The position numbers and the translations under genes were made by a program. The notes under the pieces were generated by a model. That model did no database searches and was not told the origin of the DNA. It worked only from the letters and a program-made list of their open reading frames with translations. DNA of 64,000 bases. Source: Tetrastigma voinierianum. Its lineage: Eukaryota; Streptophyta; Magnoliopsida; Vitales; Vitaceae. Below, piece by piece: positions 35,776 to 48,800 of the stretch. Location: assembly GCA_016808115.1 (NCBI GenBank), contig JAEQBH010002441.1, positions 434,001-498,000 of the forward strand, in the 5' to 3' direction. The number at the start of each line of letters is the position of its first letter. Position 1 is the first letter of the stretch.

Positions 35776-36081
35776 TGATCCAAACGGTCTTATTTAGAAT
35801 TTTCCTAAAAACCCAAAAATAAAATTTAAATATTTTAATCACTTATTCTAATTTCGCTTAAGACATGTCTCTAAGTGGTAAAAAAAATGAGATGAAAAAT
35901 AGGAAACCAAGATCAAATCTTTATAAGAATGTGAATAACATAACATTAAATAAAATACTTATTATAATTAAGTAAACATTCTTAAACTAAAGTGTAACTT
36001 CATTAGAAGAGAAGTCAAAATTCTTAAATGCTTATTAATTTAATTATGTACGTACTCTAATTTTATACACACATTTATTAT

Positions 36082-39000
36082 TGGAGGAGGGTTTTTTTTT
36101 TTTTCTTTAAACATTTCAACGAATTTTCTTTTTCTTTTTTTTTCCATTTGTGACACAAATAAAGAAGCCTTTTCAGACTGCAAACCCCACCAGAGTCGTT
36201 ACAACCAACATGTGAAACACAAAAAAGTCTCCAAAAAGATAGTAAAAAACAAAAACAAAAACAAAAAAAAACAAGTGAGGAATCTGAACCAGTTGGCAAT
36301 GTGGTTGGTCATACTTGTCTTCATCTTCTCACAAAGAAAGATCACATGACGTACATCATCACCTACAATAATAAATAATCACCTTCAGTTGACCATCCAC
36401 TAATGATTGAGAAAAATTCTCATGAAGATAGATTGAAATAATTGAGTTTTGGATTAAAATAATATTTAAGTGCAACGTTCATAGCTCATGCGATAAACCA
36501 CTCAATGTTTTTAGATCATGCGATAGATTTTAAAAAAGGTAGGGTATAGGAAATGAGCTTGATAAACTGGATTTTCAAAAAGATAGAACATTAGAAGGGA
36601 TCGATCAATAACATTTATATCTCATGTAGTAGATTTAAAAAAAAGTATAACATACAGAAGGATAAAGTTCCTAACTCATGTGATAGATTAAAAAACAAAA
36701 CATGCATAGAGGAGAGGGTCTTCAATAACAATTCCTTCCATCGTAACTAAAATGTCTATGTTAAAAAAACTTAAATATCATTTAAATACATTTCTTGTTT
36801 TTAAAAAAAGAAAAGAAAATAATTTAATATTTTTATATAAAATTTACAATCTTGAGGAAGATGCAAAACCTTTCAAAATTTAAAAGCAAATTTTCAGAAT
36901 TAAATATAAATCCATATCTTTTATGTATATTTTGATTTATTTATTTTTAAGAAAATACAAATCTAAGTATAAAAGGAGGTCTCAGCCTTGAGTCCTCTCA
37001 CAGAGTGGGTGATGAGTCCGTACTGCAATTGTAAAGTAATAGTAAATGGATGTAAAAACAATATGTTTAAAAAAAATTAAGGTAAAGTAATAGTGGATTT
37101 ATTATTTTAAAAAAAAATTAAAATACTGCTATTGAGGATAGCCAATAATATGTTTAATATGTTTAAACCTACGATAATATCAGTTTGCCTTCACCACGTG
37201 ATTTTTATTTATTTCAACGATAAAGCTCATTATCGGAGACAACGATATTCACATAAAAAAACATTATAAAGTTTACTATATAATTCAGATTTCATGAAAA
37301 ATTATAAACCGCCGCATGGCGACAACGACATTTACCTGGGCGATATTTACACGACCCATAATGAATTGGGGATAGATAATGTATTTAAAATAAATTATTT
37401 TTACAATTGTTTTTAAAATTTTTTAATCCAAACTCTGAAATAATTCAGTGTATACCCCACATGGCTTGTCTTTTTTTTTTCAATAAATGAAGAAACCAAC
37501 AATTTATTTCCCTACTTTGAAAAATTGGTTGGACTTGTCTCCTACAATAATTGAGGTAATTGTTCCAACACATGGCTCCACCTTACTCAATTCTCAAATC
37601 ACCTGCACCCAGGTTGTGATGGATGTTAAACTGTGAATTTTTGTGGGCAACTGAGACCCAACTTAAAATATCTTGTCAGCTAGGGATTTTTAGAATTTAT
37701 AAAAATGTTTAAAAACTAAAAAAATAGTATAAACAGTAATACACATATCAATGCTTACCATTATATTAAGTAGAATTTTAAAAAAACATATAATATTAAA
37801 AGTAATGCAAGTTTTTTTTTAATCACTTAACGTTTGAATCGATTGACGATATCTCGACTAATTTCATCATATTTTAAAAGCTTAACAATTGTGTAACCTC
37901 CAATAATAAACATGTGTGTTTCATTTTCATCTTAATTATTATTAAATTAATGCATGAGTTTTGTTAATAGTTTTATATAATGAGTTTTTGTTTTTCTTTC
38001 TTTCCTTTTTGGAATGATATTGTTATACATATCATGAAAAAGAAAGAAAATTATTCAAACATTTGATCATAATGTTTGTCTAATCAAGTGTGAAGACTAT
38101 TTAACTCAGAGGTGACTAAGGACTGATGTTCTACATCATCCAAAATATTCATTATTATTATGAACTACCTAAATTAATAATTTAAATATATATAAAATAA
38201 TGTGAAACATGTTACACGATGGAGCTTGATAATCAATACAACTCAAACCAAAAAAATAATGAATGGGGCACTACGTGTTGTGCATGGTCTAAGTCACCTC
38301 ATCTTACATTAATATGAATAGGAAAATAATATATCTTAACACTAGAGAAAAAGGAAAAATAAGGATGTGTGTAAATTTATTTATTTTAAATTTATATGAT
38401 GTTACATAAAAAAGAGTGTTTTGAAACTTGAAATATGAAGAAGTATTTTTCAGCAAAGTACAAATTTGGTGTTTAGTCGATAGATGATTATTGGCTATTG
38501 GTGTTATAATGTTTGAGATGATTCACTTTTGTTCGATCTATCTAATCATATAATATAAATTTCATCATTTGGTTTCACTATAAAATACATAAGATATATG
38601 TCATTTTTAGGAAAAAGGAATTTGGGAGAATGCTTCCACTATATAAGGAAATAGATATATATGTCCTTTTTAGAAATAAGATTTTTCGAGCATATTTAGA
38701 AAAATTATAACTAAAATGTTGTTTTTCTACTCAATATGGAATAATGTAAAATAAAAGAATAAAAGATTAATCACAAATTTCTCAAAAGAAGTAAGAAGGT
38801 AAATGAAAATAAAGAATTTCCCTGATAAATTTGATTAAATAAAAATAACTTATATCATTAAACATGTATATAAAATGATTGATGTTTTTCTTAATTTAAT
38901 CAAATAAATACGACATGACTTAAACGCGTTTTATTTATATATAAAAGTTTTATGATCAGATCCCAAAAAAATAAAATAAAATAATAATAACTTATAAATA

Positions 39001-40921
39001 AATTCTAAATATATTATCATCATCTTCCTAAGGACGAAATGTAGGTGAAAAATCCTCTCATGAATCATATTAAATAAATATAATTTATTATAAATCAATT
39101 CATTAATTTTTTCCACGTGTACTATAATGTGAATAAGATCTCTTGGTATGAAAATTCAACAAAAATATCTCTCGATATGATTTTTTTTTTTCATATAGGT
39201 GGTCCAAATTAGCTATTGATAGCCATTTATAAATCAAGATTAAATGCGAAAGTTATGTAATTCAATCATATGTCAACATCACGTTTTCCACATGCATGAG
39301 AACATAATAATGTCAAGTTCCCATTTGTTCTCTTTGATTATTCAATGGGTCTTTTGGTAATTCAACCTTCGAACTGGATAATATTTTATATTGCTTTGTC
39401 ACGTGGGGCATAAAAATGAAAAACACATGTTGGGGGAATTAAGATAAAATAAAACAAAATAGGGGAATTAATACAAATAAGCCAAGATGTACTGGCCTCT
39501 TTGAAAGAAAAATTACAATAACTCTTCATAAGTTTTTTTTTTTTTTTTTTTTTTGGAATCTATAACTTTGCATAAGTTAATTGACCCTTTAAACCATTAT
39601 TTCCTTTAACTAACTTGTTAATTAATTCGATTAAAAAAAACTTGTTAATTAATATACTTACTATATTAACATAAACATTTATCACTATTTTTTTACTTCT
39701 CCCCAAAACCCATCCCTTTAACATTTTAGCCCGACCTCAAGGGCAATATTTATTACTTATTAAATATTAATTTATTTTTAACTGAATTATTTAATTATTT
39801 TATTTATTTATAACTCCCTTGTTATTATTTCTTCAACTAATTTGCCCTAATAATAACAATTAAAATTACATTAATGAATTCAGAAATAATGAAAGTTACC
39901 CGATTAACAACATATTAATTATTTATAATTTCAATCAAAATACAATTTTACAACAAATTAAAGTTTTTATTTATAGTCAAATACATATAAATAACAACAA
40001 TACATTTGTATTTTTTTAATGTAAATAATAATTAGTTGTTGGTTGTTACTATAACAAATGTCAATAATGACTTATCATGTTTAGAATGTACAATTTACTA
40101 TATTTTAATTAAAATATTTAGCTATTAAAAAATGTCTAGACAAATTCCGATTTCATTGTATAAAAAATCTTATTATTTCATGTTACTTTTGGTTTTAGGA
40201 AACTATAAGGAAATAAAAAAATTATTACAGTTCCTTCTATTAAAAATATTTAAAATCAAATATAATCCAAATTTATATTTTTAAATATTTAAGTATCATA
40301 TAAAAATAACACAGACCTAACTCAAGAAGAAGAGAATTCACCAAAGATCAAATTCGTATCAGAGATTATAACATAATATGTAGAGGAATAAATGTAAAAA
40401 AAAAAAATCATATAAAAATTGAAATAAATTTCAAATAATACATAAAAATTTATTAATTTAAAATATGTTTAAAAAAATTGAAGACAAAATTTTTTTTTCT
40501 AATACGATGTTTTACATAAAAAAATTACAAAAATTCAAATATAACTAAAATTTTTGAATTTTTTTCTCTTTTTTTACCTCGACTACTTTTTGTCTTCACT
40601 TTATTTTAAATTTTCATCATCCAAGCGGTCTTATTTAGAATTTTCCTAAAAACCCAAAAATAAACAAATATTTTATCATTTATCTTAATTGCGCTTAAGA
40701 CATGTCTCAACCTGTAAAAGGAATGAGATGGAAAAATGGGAAACTAAGATCAAATCCTTATAAGAACAAATACTATAACATTAAATAAAATACCTATTAA
40801 GTAATTAAGTAAAATATTCTTAAATTAAAGTGTGTAATCTCATTAGAATTCAAATTTCTTAAATGTTTTCATTTATTTAATTTGTATGAATGTACTTAAT
40901 TTTATGTACACATTTATTATT
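36082..40921. repeat. Tandem duplication, copy 2 (about 4.8 kb)
   Basis: Second copy of the unit described for 27797-36081, joined directly to it: CACATTTATTATTG at 36068-36081 runs into GGAGGAGGG. It ends at about 40921 in ACACATTTATTATTG, the same word that ends copy 1. It lacks the hAT-like insertion, the 1.28 kb segment and the 185-base doubling. No gene is seen inside, and its right edge lies about 280 bases before the ANN4 start. Confidence 0.85.
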
Positions 40922-41130
40922 GAGATGTTTCATTCTTTAAGTCCTTTATTTAGCGTTATTTATTTTACTTGTTCACATTTATTGGTGATGTTACATTTTA
41001 TATTTTTAAAATCTTTACGTGGAAAATGAATCATAATATTATGTAAAAGGATGAAAAGTGCTACTTAACTTATTTAAACTACCAAAATACCCTTGAATTT
41101 ATAAATGACAAAGACATCCCCAAGGATTCA

Positions 41131-41140
41131 TATAAGTATA
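41131..41140 (+). promoter_or_regulatory. Possible TATA box of ANN4
   Basis: TATAAGTATA lies about 65 bases ahead of the ANN4 start codon, followed by a CT-rich leader (CTCATCACCTCTCTCAGC). Spacing and context suit a plant promoter. Confidence 0.45.
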
Positions 41141-41199
41141 GAATATCAGAGAAGGCCCTGTCCTCATCACCTCTCTCAGCAGCACAGAAGAGAAAAATC

Positions 41200-44158
41200 A
41201 TGGCTCTCTCTCATGAATTCCAAGCTCTCACCAAGTCTTTTTCAGGTTCTTTCTCTCTCTTAACTATTTACTTTTTTCTAGTAATTTTATTATTTTTAAT
41301 ATTTTAATTAATAATTTAATTTTTGTGTTCAATTTATTTCTCCAAAAATTTCAGCATTGAAATGATTGTAAATCCGATATTTCTCTGCAATTTCTGTTTT
41401 TTTTTTTTTTTGAATTTACTCCAATAAAATCATTTTATTTTTTTATCTACAAGATCTATTTTTCATCAAAACAGCTTTCTGCAATTTTTTTTTTTCATTT
41501 TCTTCTTTAATCTCATCATTTTACAAACACGATTTTATTTTAAAATTATTTCAATTCATACTTTCAGTTCAATGTGTATCTCTCTCTCTCTTTCCAAAAA
41601 GCCTTTTCCTTTTTAGCCAATGTTTTCTTTAGAGGAAAATTATTAGAAAAACGAAAAATAATATTTATATAACTTTTCAAATTTATTTAACTTATTTTGC
41701 CTTAAATACATAAATATTTAAAATTGCAATCATATTACCTCAATGTTATTATATTGAAAATATTATATATTTTTAAAGTTTCCATAATAAATAATTTGTA
41801 CCAGTAAGGAGTTAGGGTGGGCAAATGCCCTGTTTAGTACAGTTTCCTGATCTTCACTGGGAGGTAATTTATTTAACTATTATACTATAATGTCCCCTAA
41901 AAATATTTATTTTCCTGATTTTATTTTTATGACTATGTAATTTTAGTCTTACAATTTTTATTTTCTTTTGTAAGGATTTTTTACTTTTAAATTCAAAATT
42001 TATTTAAATATAAAATTATTTTATTTTATTATATGGTAGGATTTGGAGTGGATGAGAAATCGATGATATCAGTGTTGGGAAAATGGCACAAAGATGATAT
42101 AAAATCATATAGAAAGGAGAGTCCTCATTTTGTACAAGATGATCGCCTTTTTGAGAAGTGGCTTGATCTCCATGTTGCTTTCCTAAAGCGTGAATTCTTA
42201 CGTCTTAAGGTATATTTCTCTCTTTTTTTTATTCACTTTTTTTTTTTTATAATTCTGAATTTTAGACATTTATGAGTGACAACAAAATTGGAATATTAAT
42301 TATTTTTAGTATAAAAAAAAGATAAAGTATCCAATAAAAATGGGTACTTTTCAACCATTGGACATGTGTAATAAAATCTAAGTCATTAATTATAAAAATC
42401 AGAGTTTGAAAATTCTAATTAGATTGTTCAATTTTGATCAGGTTCAATTATTGTTTAATAACTTTTTTAGTTCAATAATCGATTTGTTTTTCAAAACATT
42501 GGAAAGTTTGAAATATCTATTACAAGGGTTTTTTTTTTTTTTTTTTTAATTTAAGGGTTGAAATTTAAAATTCAATATGATAAGTGGAATGTGTGATGAT
42601 GGATCAGAACGCGGTGGAAAGTATGGACCATGCATCCATGGGAAAGAGATGCCCGCTTGATTAAGGAAGCATTGATAGATGGCCCGGTAGCCTATGGTGT
42701 TATCACAGAGGTCGCATGCACCAGATCATTTGAAGAATTATTGGGTGCTCGTCGGGCCTACCACTCCCTCTTTGATCACTCCATTGAGGAAGACGTCGCC
42801 TACCATATCAACGACTCCCATCGCAAGGTCAGCTTTCTTACATTATTTTCCTTTTAATTAAAATGATGATGGGTTAGGCCCATAATGTTAGGCCCAACCC
42901 ATTCAAAGAGCCACCATTATATCCAATGGGGTCTGGGTTAGGCCCATTCAAAGAACTTGTCTCCTTGTCATCATTACTTAATACCTTACATTTATTCTTA
43001 ATGTACACTTTATCTGTCCCAAGGCTGGAGTTTGTTTTTAGCCTTTTTGTTGAAAGCTAAATAGTTTTCATTATTTAGACTGCTTGTTTTTTTAAAATTT
43101 TATGACTTATTATTGAAATTTCTAAAAATTCTTATCGAACTAAAAATATTTTGGCTTTTTTTCTATTAAGAGTACAAAATATTTTCGCTTTTTCTATTCA
43201 AAAAGCTCATTTTTCAAAATGGGAAATACCATATACTACCAATAAGGAGAATAGCTAAGATCACGCACAAGACTATTAAGACTTCATAATTTAATAATTA
43301 TTAAGACGATTTAATATTAAACTAAATAAGTTTTATATTTAAGATAAGAAAAAACAAATCCATCACCTAAGAGTCCACTAATGGGCGTTGGGAATTTATA
43401 TCCCGGATATAATGAAGGCTAAATTCCATGATTATGAGCTAGAACTAACATCTAACAAGGATTATCTGATGCATTGAACAGCTTTTAGTAGGATTGGTGA
43501 GTTCGTATCGACATGAACGGCCAAAGGTTCACGAAGAGATTGTAAAATCGGAGGCCAAAATACTTTTTGCTGCCATAAAAAATGCTGATAAAAAGAATCA
43601 GGAAGATGAAGAGGTGTGAGGATAGGTAATACAAGCAAGCCCCATCTCAAGGCCATATTCAAACACTACAAAGAGATCAATGAGGTATGATTGGGAAATG
43701 GAATAATAAACAATAAAATAAACTCATAATTTTTTTTCCTCCTAATTAGTTTAATGAACCAATCTTTCTTTTAGATCTTCATGACGATGAATCAATCTTG
43801 GCTACACCATGTAATGCCTATGCACTTAAACTTACTTCAGTAAGGTAAGATGAATTACTTAATGGATCACAAAGATATACTTCTAAGTTCTGGATGATCA
43901 TCTTTTTCTTTAATTGTCTTATTTCAATTTAAATTTTTTTCTTAGGTTTTGGATGCGTCTCTTCGCCAAGGCGCTGATGAAAATACCAAAGAAGCTCTTA
44001 CTCGAGTAATTGTGACGCGAGCTGATGAGGAGGATATGAAGGAAATCAAAGAAGAATACCATAAGCAGCATGGAGTTTCACTGTCCAAGAAGATTGATGA
44101 TGTTGTCAATGGGAACTTCAAGGATTTCTTGCTTGCTTTGATAGCAAGAGGAGACTGA
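41200..44158 (+). CDS. ANN4: Annexin D4-like protein (6 exons, small frameshifts)
   Basis: A calcium- and phospholipid-binding annexin of the divergent plant D4 group. Exons: 41200-41245 (MALSHEFQALTKSFSG), 42040-42209 (FGVDEKSMISVLGKWHKDD, FEKWLDLHVAFLKREFLRLK), 42608-42827 (WERDARLIKEAL, ITEVACTRSFEELLGARRAY, HSLFDHSIEEDVAYHI), 43482-43684 (LLVGLVSSYRHERPKVHEEI, FKHYKEINE), 43775-43844 and 43946-44158 (VLDASLRQGADENTKEALTR, VIVTRADEEDMKEIKEEYHK, NGNFKDFLLALIARGD). The total is 922 bases, about 307 residues. The first repeat has GFGVDE instead of GxGTDE, as I recall for D4 annexins. One-base losses occur at the start of exon 3, in exon 4 (GAGGTGTGAGG, 43611-43621) and in exon 5, which needs two corrections. 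Divergent from ANN3; the two are adjacent in Arabidopsis as far as I recall. Confidence 0.9.
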
Positions 44159-44920
44159 AAGAAAGAAAATAATTAAGTGAGCCAAAAGTTGGTTTTGATG
44201 AATCCTTCTTCTCTTTGTGAGGGTTTCTTTCTTTCTTTCTTCATTTTTTTTTTTTTCTCTGTCATCTTATGTGTTCTTGTACTTGTGTATGATGAATGTT
44301 GTGTCATCACGAAGAAGTTTCAATGATTATGTTGCATCTGCCAATATCTCATTTATGGATTATTCCTAAGTTATATGATTGTTTTCGCTGCTGCAATCTA
44401 CTTTTGTATCCATGTATTAATGGACCTCCATTGAGACTATTTAAATTAATATGGCCCAACTTAAGTTTTCAGAAAACAATAAAAGTGATTCATTGTAGTT
44501 ACAATTTTATTTGGATCGGATGCCACCTTCTAAGTGTTTAGTTAAAAATGAACATGTAAATACAAAATTCAAATCGAAGAAATAACTACTATATAAATTA
44601 ATATTGACCATTTGGTAGAACTTAATATATATCAATTAACCACTAAAGGTATTTTTATTTTTTCTAGACTAAATTATAATTTAAGTAGTAAAATTCTTGG
44701 ATACAATTCACTTAAAATTTACTTGGAATCATTGAATTCATATAGTTGCCATTAAAATCTTAAGATAACATAGGAAATTGTAGAGGTAATTATGATAGAT
44801 GTGAGTTGCTGACTTAAAAATAAATTAATTACTTTTAGTTACCATTTAAAATTGTTTTAATTTTAAATAATAACATTAAATTTAATTTTGAATAATAATA
44901 GATTATTCAACTAACTAACG
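44159..44920. other. ANN4 3' region and intergenic
   Basis: It holds the ANN4 3' untranslated region (T-rich, with a CTTT microsatellite at 44225-44245), a possible polyadenylation signal AATAAA at 44479, then AT-rich intergenic DNA. No gene is seen. Confidence 0.4.
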
Positions 44921-44924
44921 TAGT

Positions 44925-45510
44925 TGTCAATTTCGGGTGGTCCGATAGGGTGAAACCCTGCCTACACTGTGCAAAAGGCAAACCAACAGGTCGACCTAAT
45001 TTACATCTGGGCCGTTATTTTCCGACTACTTAGCCTATAGGTGGTAATCTGCTTGACGACTAAGCTAAGCTTCGGGCTAACTGATCTGATCGGGCCAATT
45101 TGGCTCGGTTTTTTTGTGCCAAAAACAGAGTCTCTGGCCAAGACTAAATCCTACCAAGTCGAAAGCCACCTGAGTCGGTTTTTTTGGGGTCAATAGACAA
45201 GATCCAACTTGACCCTAATTTCGGGTGAACCGGGCTAACACAACGGATCGAGCTTAAATTGACACCTCTAGTCCAGTCCTAATTCTAAGTTGGTTGAGCT
45301 AGCGAGGGGGTCGGCTCAATCGCGAACTATAAACACAAATTTGTAGCTGCAATGACGACTGACGAACCCAGCAAAATCGGGTAATCCCGAATTGAGTTGA
45401 GCTTAATTTACATCGAGCTACCATTTTGCTAGCCTAACCCAACCCTCATTTCGGGTTGGTTGGGCTAACCTAACAGGCCGGACTTAAATTGCCATCAATA
45501 CTAACTATAC
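44925..45510. mobile_element. hAT-type MITE-like remnant(s)
   Basis: The left end GTAGTTGTCAATTTCGGGTG and a right end read in reverse as CTAGAGGTGTCAATTTAAGC (near 45271) resemble the inverted termini of small plant hAT elements, with GC-rich CCGGGCT words between. A further related end (CATTTCGGGTTGG ... CTTAAATTGCCATC, 45448-45497) suggests two fused or nested copies. There is no coding capacity. Confidence 0.45.
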
Positions 45511-45849
45511 TTAATTTATTTTATAATTTAAATTAAGTTAGAAGTCACATTATTCTCTTCAATGGTCATCCATTCAGGTCTCTTTGAAATCATTGAAGAT
45601 TTACTTGATCATTAACTTTAGAGCTCCATGGAATTAGTCGAACTTATTAAGTTGTTTTAAGATATAAGTGAGATCATTCTCTGCAATGGTCACTCATTTG
45701 GGTCCTTAAAATTGTGTGTAAGCTACTCCAGTCACCCACGGTTTTAGAAAAAAAAGTTATAATAAGTTAGTTTACCAAACACCCACTTATATGTCCAATA
45801 AATCAATTAGGATTATAAAGGAATAGGCCCAGCCAGAAGTATGAAGTTG

Positions 45850-48800
45850 TTAAAAAAGTGATAAGACTACAGAGAAGGCCAAAACCAACAAGAGATTGAA
45901 ACTAGTTCCGCTGTGTGCTGCTGAAGTTGCAGGTGGTTGAGAAGTGGTAGGTTTACCACCAAGCTTGATAGCATCAACAATGTTTGCTGGGGTGGTGAAG
46001 CCCGACCCATTGAAAACTTTCATTGCAATTATCTCACTGCCTGCTTGACTGATGTGAGCTTGATCCCAAAACAAAGTTGTTTTTCTCTTCTCACATGCAG
46101 TCATTCCTGGAACGCACAGCCCACTTCCATCTTTCCCAATTTCACAGCACGGCTCTGCTGTCTCCTCCAACCCTGTATTTTTATTTTTCAAAACAAAAAA
46201 CATAGTCACTCAACTGTTTGTGTGGAAATGCTTCAGTGACAGAAGACAGAAAAAAAGGGGTTTTGTGTTTTGAGATGGATGTTTTACCGTAGGCGGAAGA
46301 ATTGTTGATCATATCGTAGACGAGGCCGTAGGTTCTGGCAAGGATGATAGTTGAATCTTTCAATGTGGAACTCAGCTCTTTCACCTTCTCTCCCAGCTTG
46401 TTGTTGAAAATGGACACCATGTCATTAACGTTTTCGGCGCATTTGAGGTTGGATTTCATGTTTTCGAGCACAACCGGGTAGCAGCCGATCGGAGGAATCT
46501 CGAACACCACCATTCTTTTGGCTCCCAGACTGTGTAATTCCTGAACCCCCAGGTATTACGCTTTTAGTAAATATCGGATGAAGTATCAGGGTATGTTTGG
46601 TTTCCAGGAAAAATACTATAAAAGATATTAAAAGAGCATTTTATCTTTCACTCGGTAAGCAAATTGTGGATGGTGGATAAAAATGCTTACCGACAGCAGA
46701 TCACCATATTCTTTGACCAAGAGCTCGGCGAATTGCTCGGTGTTATATTGGCGACTGCTGTTGTAGCGCTTGGATTGAAGATAATTGTTGATGTAGTCGT
46801 TGCTGCCGATGTATACTGCGAACAAGGAATCGCCAATAAATTGGGAGGATTCTTCTGAGCTATTGAATTGTTGTGGCAAGTGAATCTCCACTATTTGCTT
46901 GAATAATCCAATTTGTTGCCTTAAACTCAATGTTTCTCCCTACATTCAAATTTCAAATGCCCGTTTATATTTCTAAACAATTAGAAGCGTATTTACTTAT
47001 TCAGATATAGATGTGGTAAATATGCTTTCAATGCTTTGTATGAAGAATAAACTCATATTAGTATTACTATTCACTAGGTTGGTGTTTCACAGTATGAAAG
47101 ACTTTTAATTCTTTGTATTTGGATAAACATAAAATAGATTTTGTCGATAGAGTTTTTTCTCTGGTTGACAATTGTCTTCCGAGGTCATGTTTAGATCATG
47201 TCAATAAAAGTATTCCGTTGTATACACCAACTCGAACATAACACGTATAATAAATAGGTCAAAAATAACAAAGTCAAATACGATCCAATTAATAACTGGG
47301 TAACATGACAAGATACGTAAGAAAAACTCTAAAAATTCAATTTTCGAAATCTGCATATTGCACTTTGAAAACTCCAAATTCCCTGCATCTTGATGACGAA
47401 ACGGATCGCGCCAAGAATTTTTCTCACAAATCTAATAATCTTAAAAGTTTCACACCATGGTATTAACCTGGCTTTTACGATTTTCTCAGAATAGATCGTC
47501 ACCGATAAGTGACGTGATTTTATTAGAAAACTTCTAAGTCAGAAACGACTTGGGTTAAGTTAATTTAAAATAAAGCTCGAACCTAGTTAAATAAATCATT
47601 TGTGATAAAACAGATCCGAATAAAGAATACGAATCACGTATCTAAAATAATAATAATAATAATAATAATAAAAAGATAAAACTAAACTCATGGAGTGAGA
47701 TTTGGAGTGAGAGAGACAGAGGCGGTAAAGGAGATTTTAATTTTTAATTTTTTTTTGCTTTATCGATTACGGTAAAATCGACCAGATTTTGCTCGGGTCG
47801 AAGGCAGTTGATCTACGCGACGAAGTTTTTACACGTAAGCACTGTACCTCGTGGAAGGCTTGGCCAAAAACTCACGGCGCAGATCTTTTCCTACTACACC
47901 TTGCCAAGAAATTACATAAATTGCTACAGAATGCTCAAACTTATTTAGCATTTAGACCCTGGCCTTTTTGAACCGAGCGGTAAAATTCATATTTCAGCTG
48001 GCTGCATCAGTAGAATCTGGCGCTTTACTGCTCAAGGACAGAATGCTGAATAAGACATGAATAGTAACATGAATATTTTTATGAATTTTTACGCTGCTGA
48101 AATGATTCAAAATTTAATTATTCATGGCTTGTTAATTAGCCCATGAGCTAATTTGGTATAATTGATGGTGAATGTATAACATGTTTTATGTGATTTAATT
48201 ATGTTAATATATATGCATGCGAATATATTAAAGATTTAACATATCGAATCTCAAAGATCACGCATTCCATGATGACGCAATTCCTGTAACAATATGGTGA
48301 GTGCATGAGGTTTTCGAGAGAATCTGCTTTCTGAGGGTCACTAACAATACTCATTCGAGTGTGTCCATTACAACATCTGTAGTGGCTGTCCATATAACAT
48401 CAATCGCCTGAGTCGACCCAATTGATATCAATCGCCTGAGTCAGCCCACCTGATATACATCGGGAGCATATCCACAATAATAAGACATCTAGCCTACCAC
48501 CATTTATATCTGAGGGTTGTTTACGATTAAAACAAATACCTTTGTTTGGAAATGGTTTTCATTCATGGCAACCCAGATGTGTGAGGGAACCCATGAGACT
48601 CTGATGGATAGAGTGAGTCACACCTTCATCCCTGGCCATGTAGACATTTAGTAGGTTCATGTAATTACTAATGTGTTTGCTGCCATACACGCTAAGACTT
48701 AAGGTGAGTAACCCACAGGAATTATCACTACCGGATTTGCCTATCCTATCAAGGGATCACCATTTCTGTGTACAGTGAGCGATCGTAAGGCAAAAGACTC

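Larger units (their letters stand above)
27797..36081. repeat. Tandem duplication, copy 1 (about 8.3 kb)
   Basis: From GGAGGAGGGTTTTTTC at 27797 to CACATTTATTATTG at 36081 the sequence is repeated, in the same order and orientation, by 36082-40921. Matches run 27797-28775 to 36082-37060, 30053-31262 to 37061-38270, 32885-34690 to 38322-40085 and 35145-36081 to 40168-40921. Copy 1 has extra segments at about 28776-30052, 31286-32870 (hAT-like) and 34840-35140, and a 185-base internal doubling at 35400-35775. Estimated by eye, identity in matched parts is roughly 90 percent. No host gene lies inside. It fills most of the space between divergent ANN3 and ANN4. Confidence 0.85.

Noticed and set aside
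47645..47672. AAT microsatellite as an independent repeat
   Set aside because: The same array occurs at the matching place in the other LTR (54567-54595), so it is part of the LTR.
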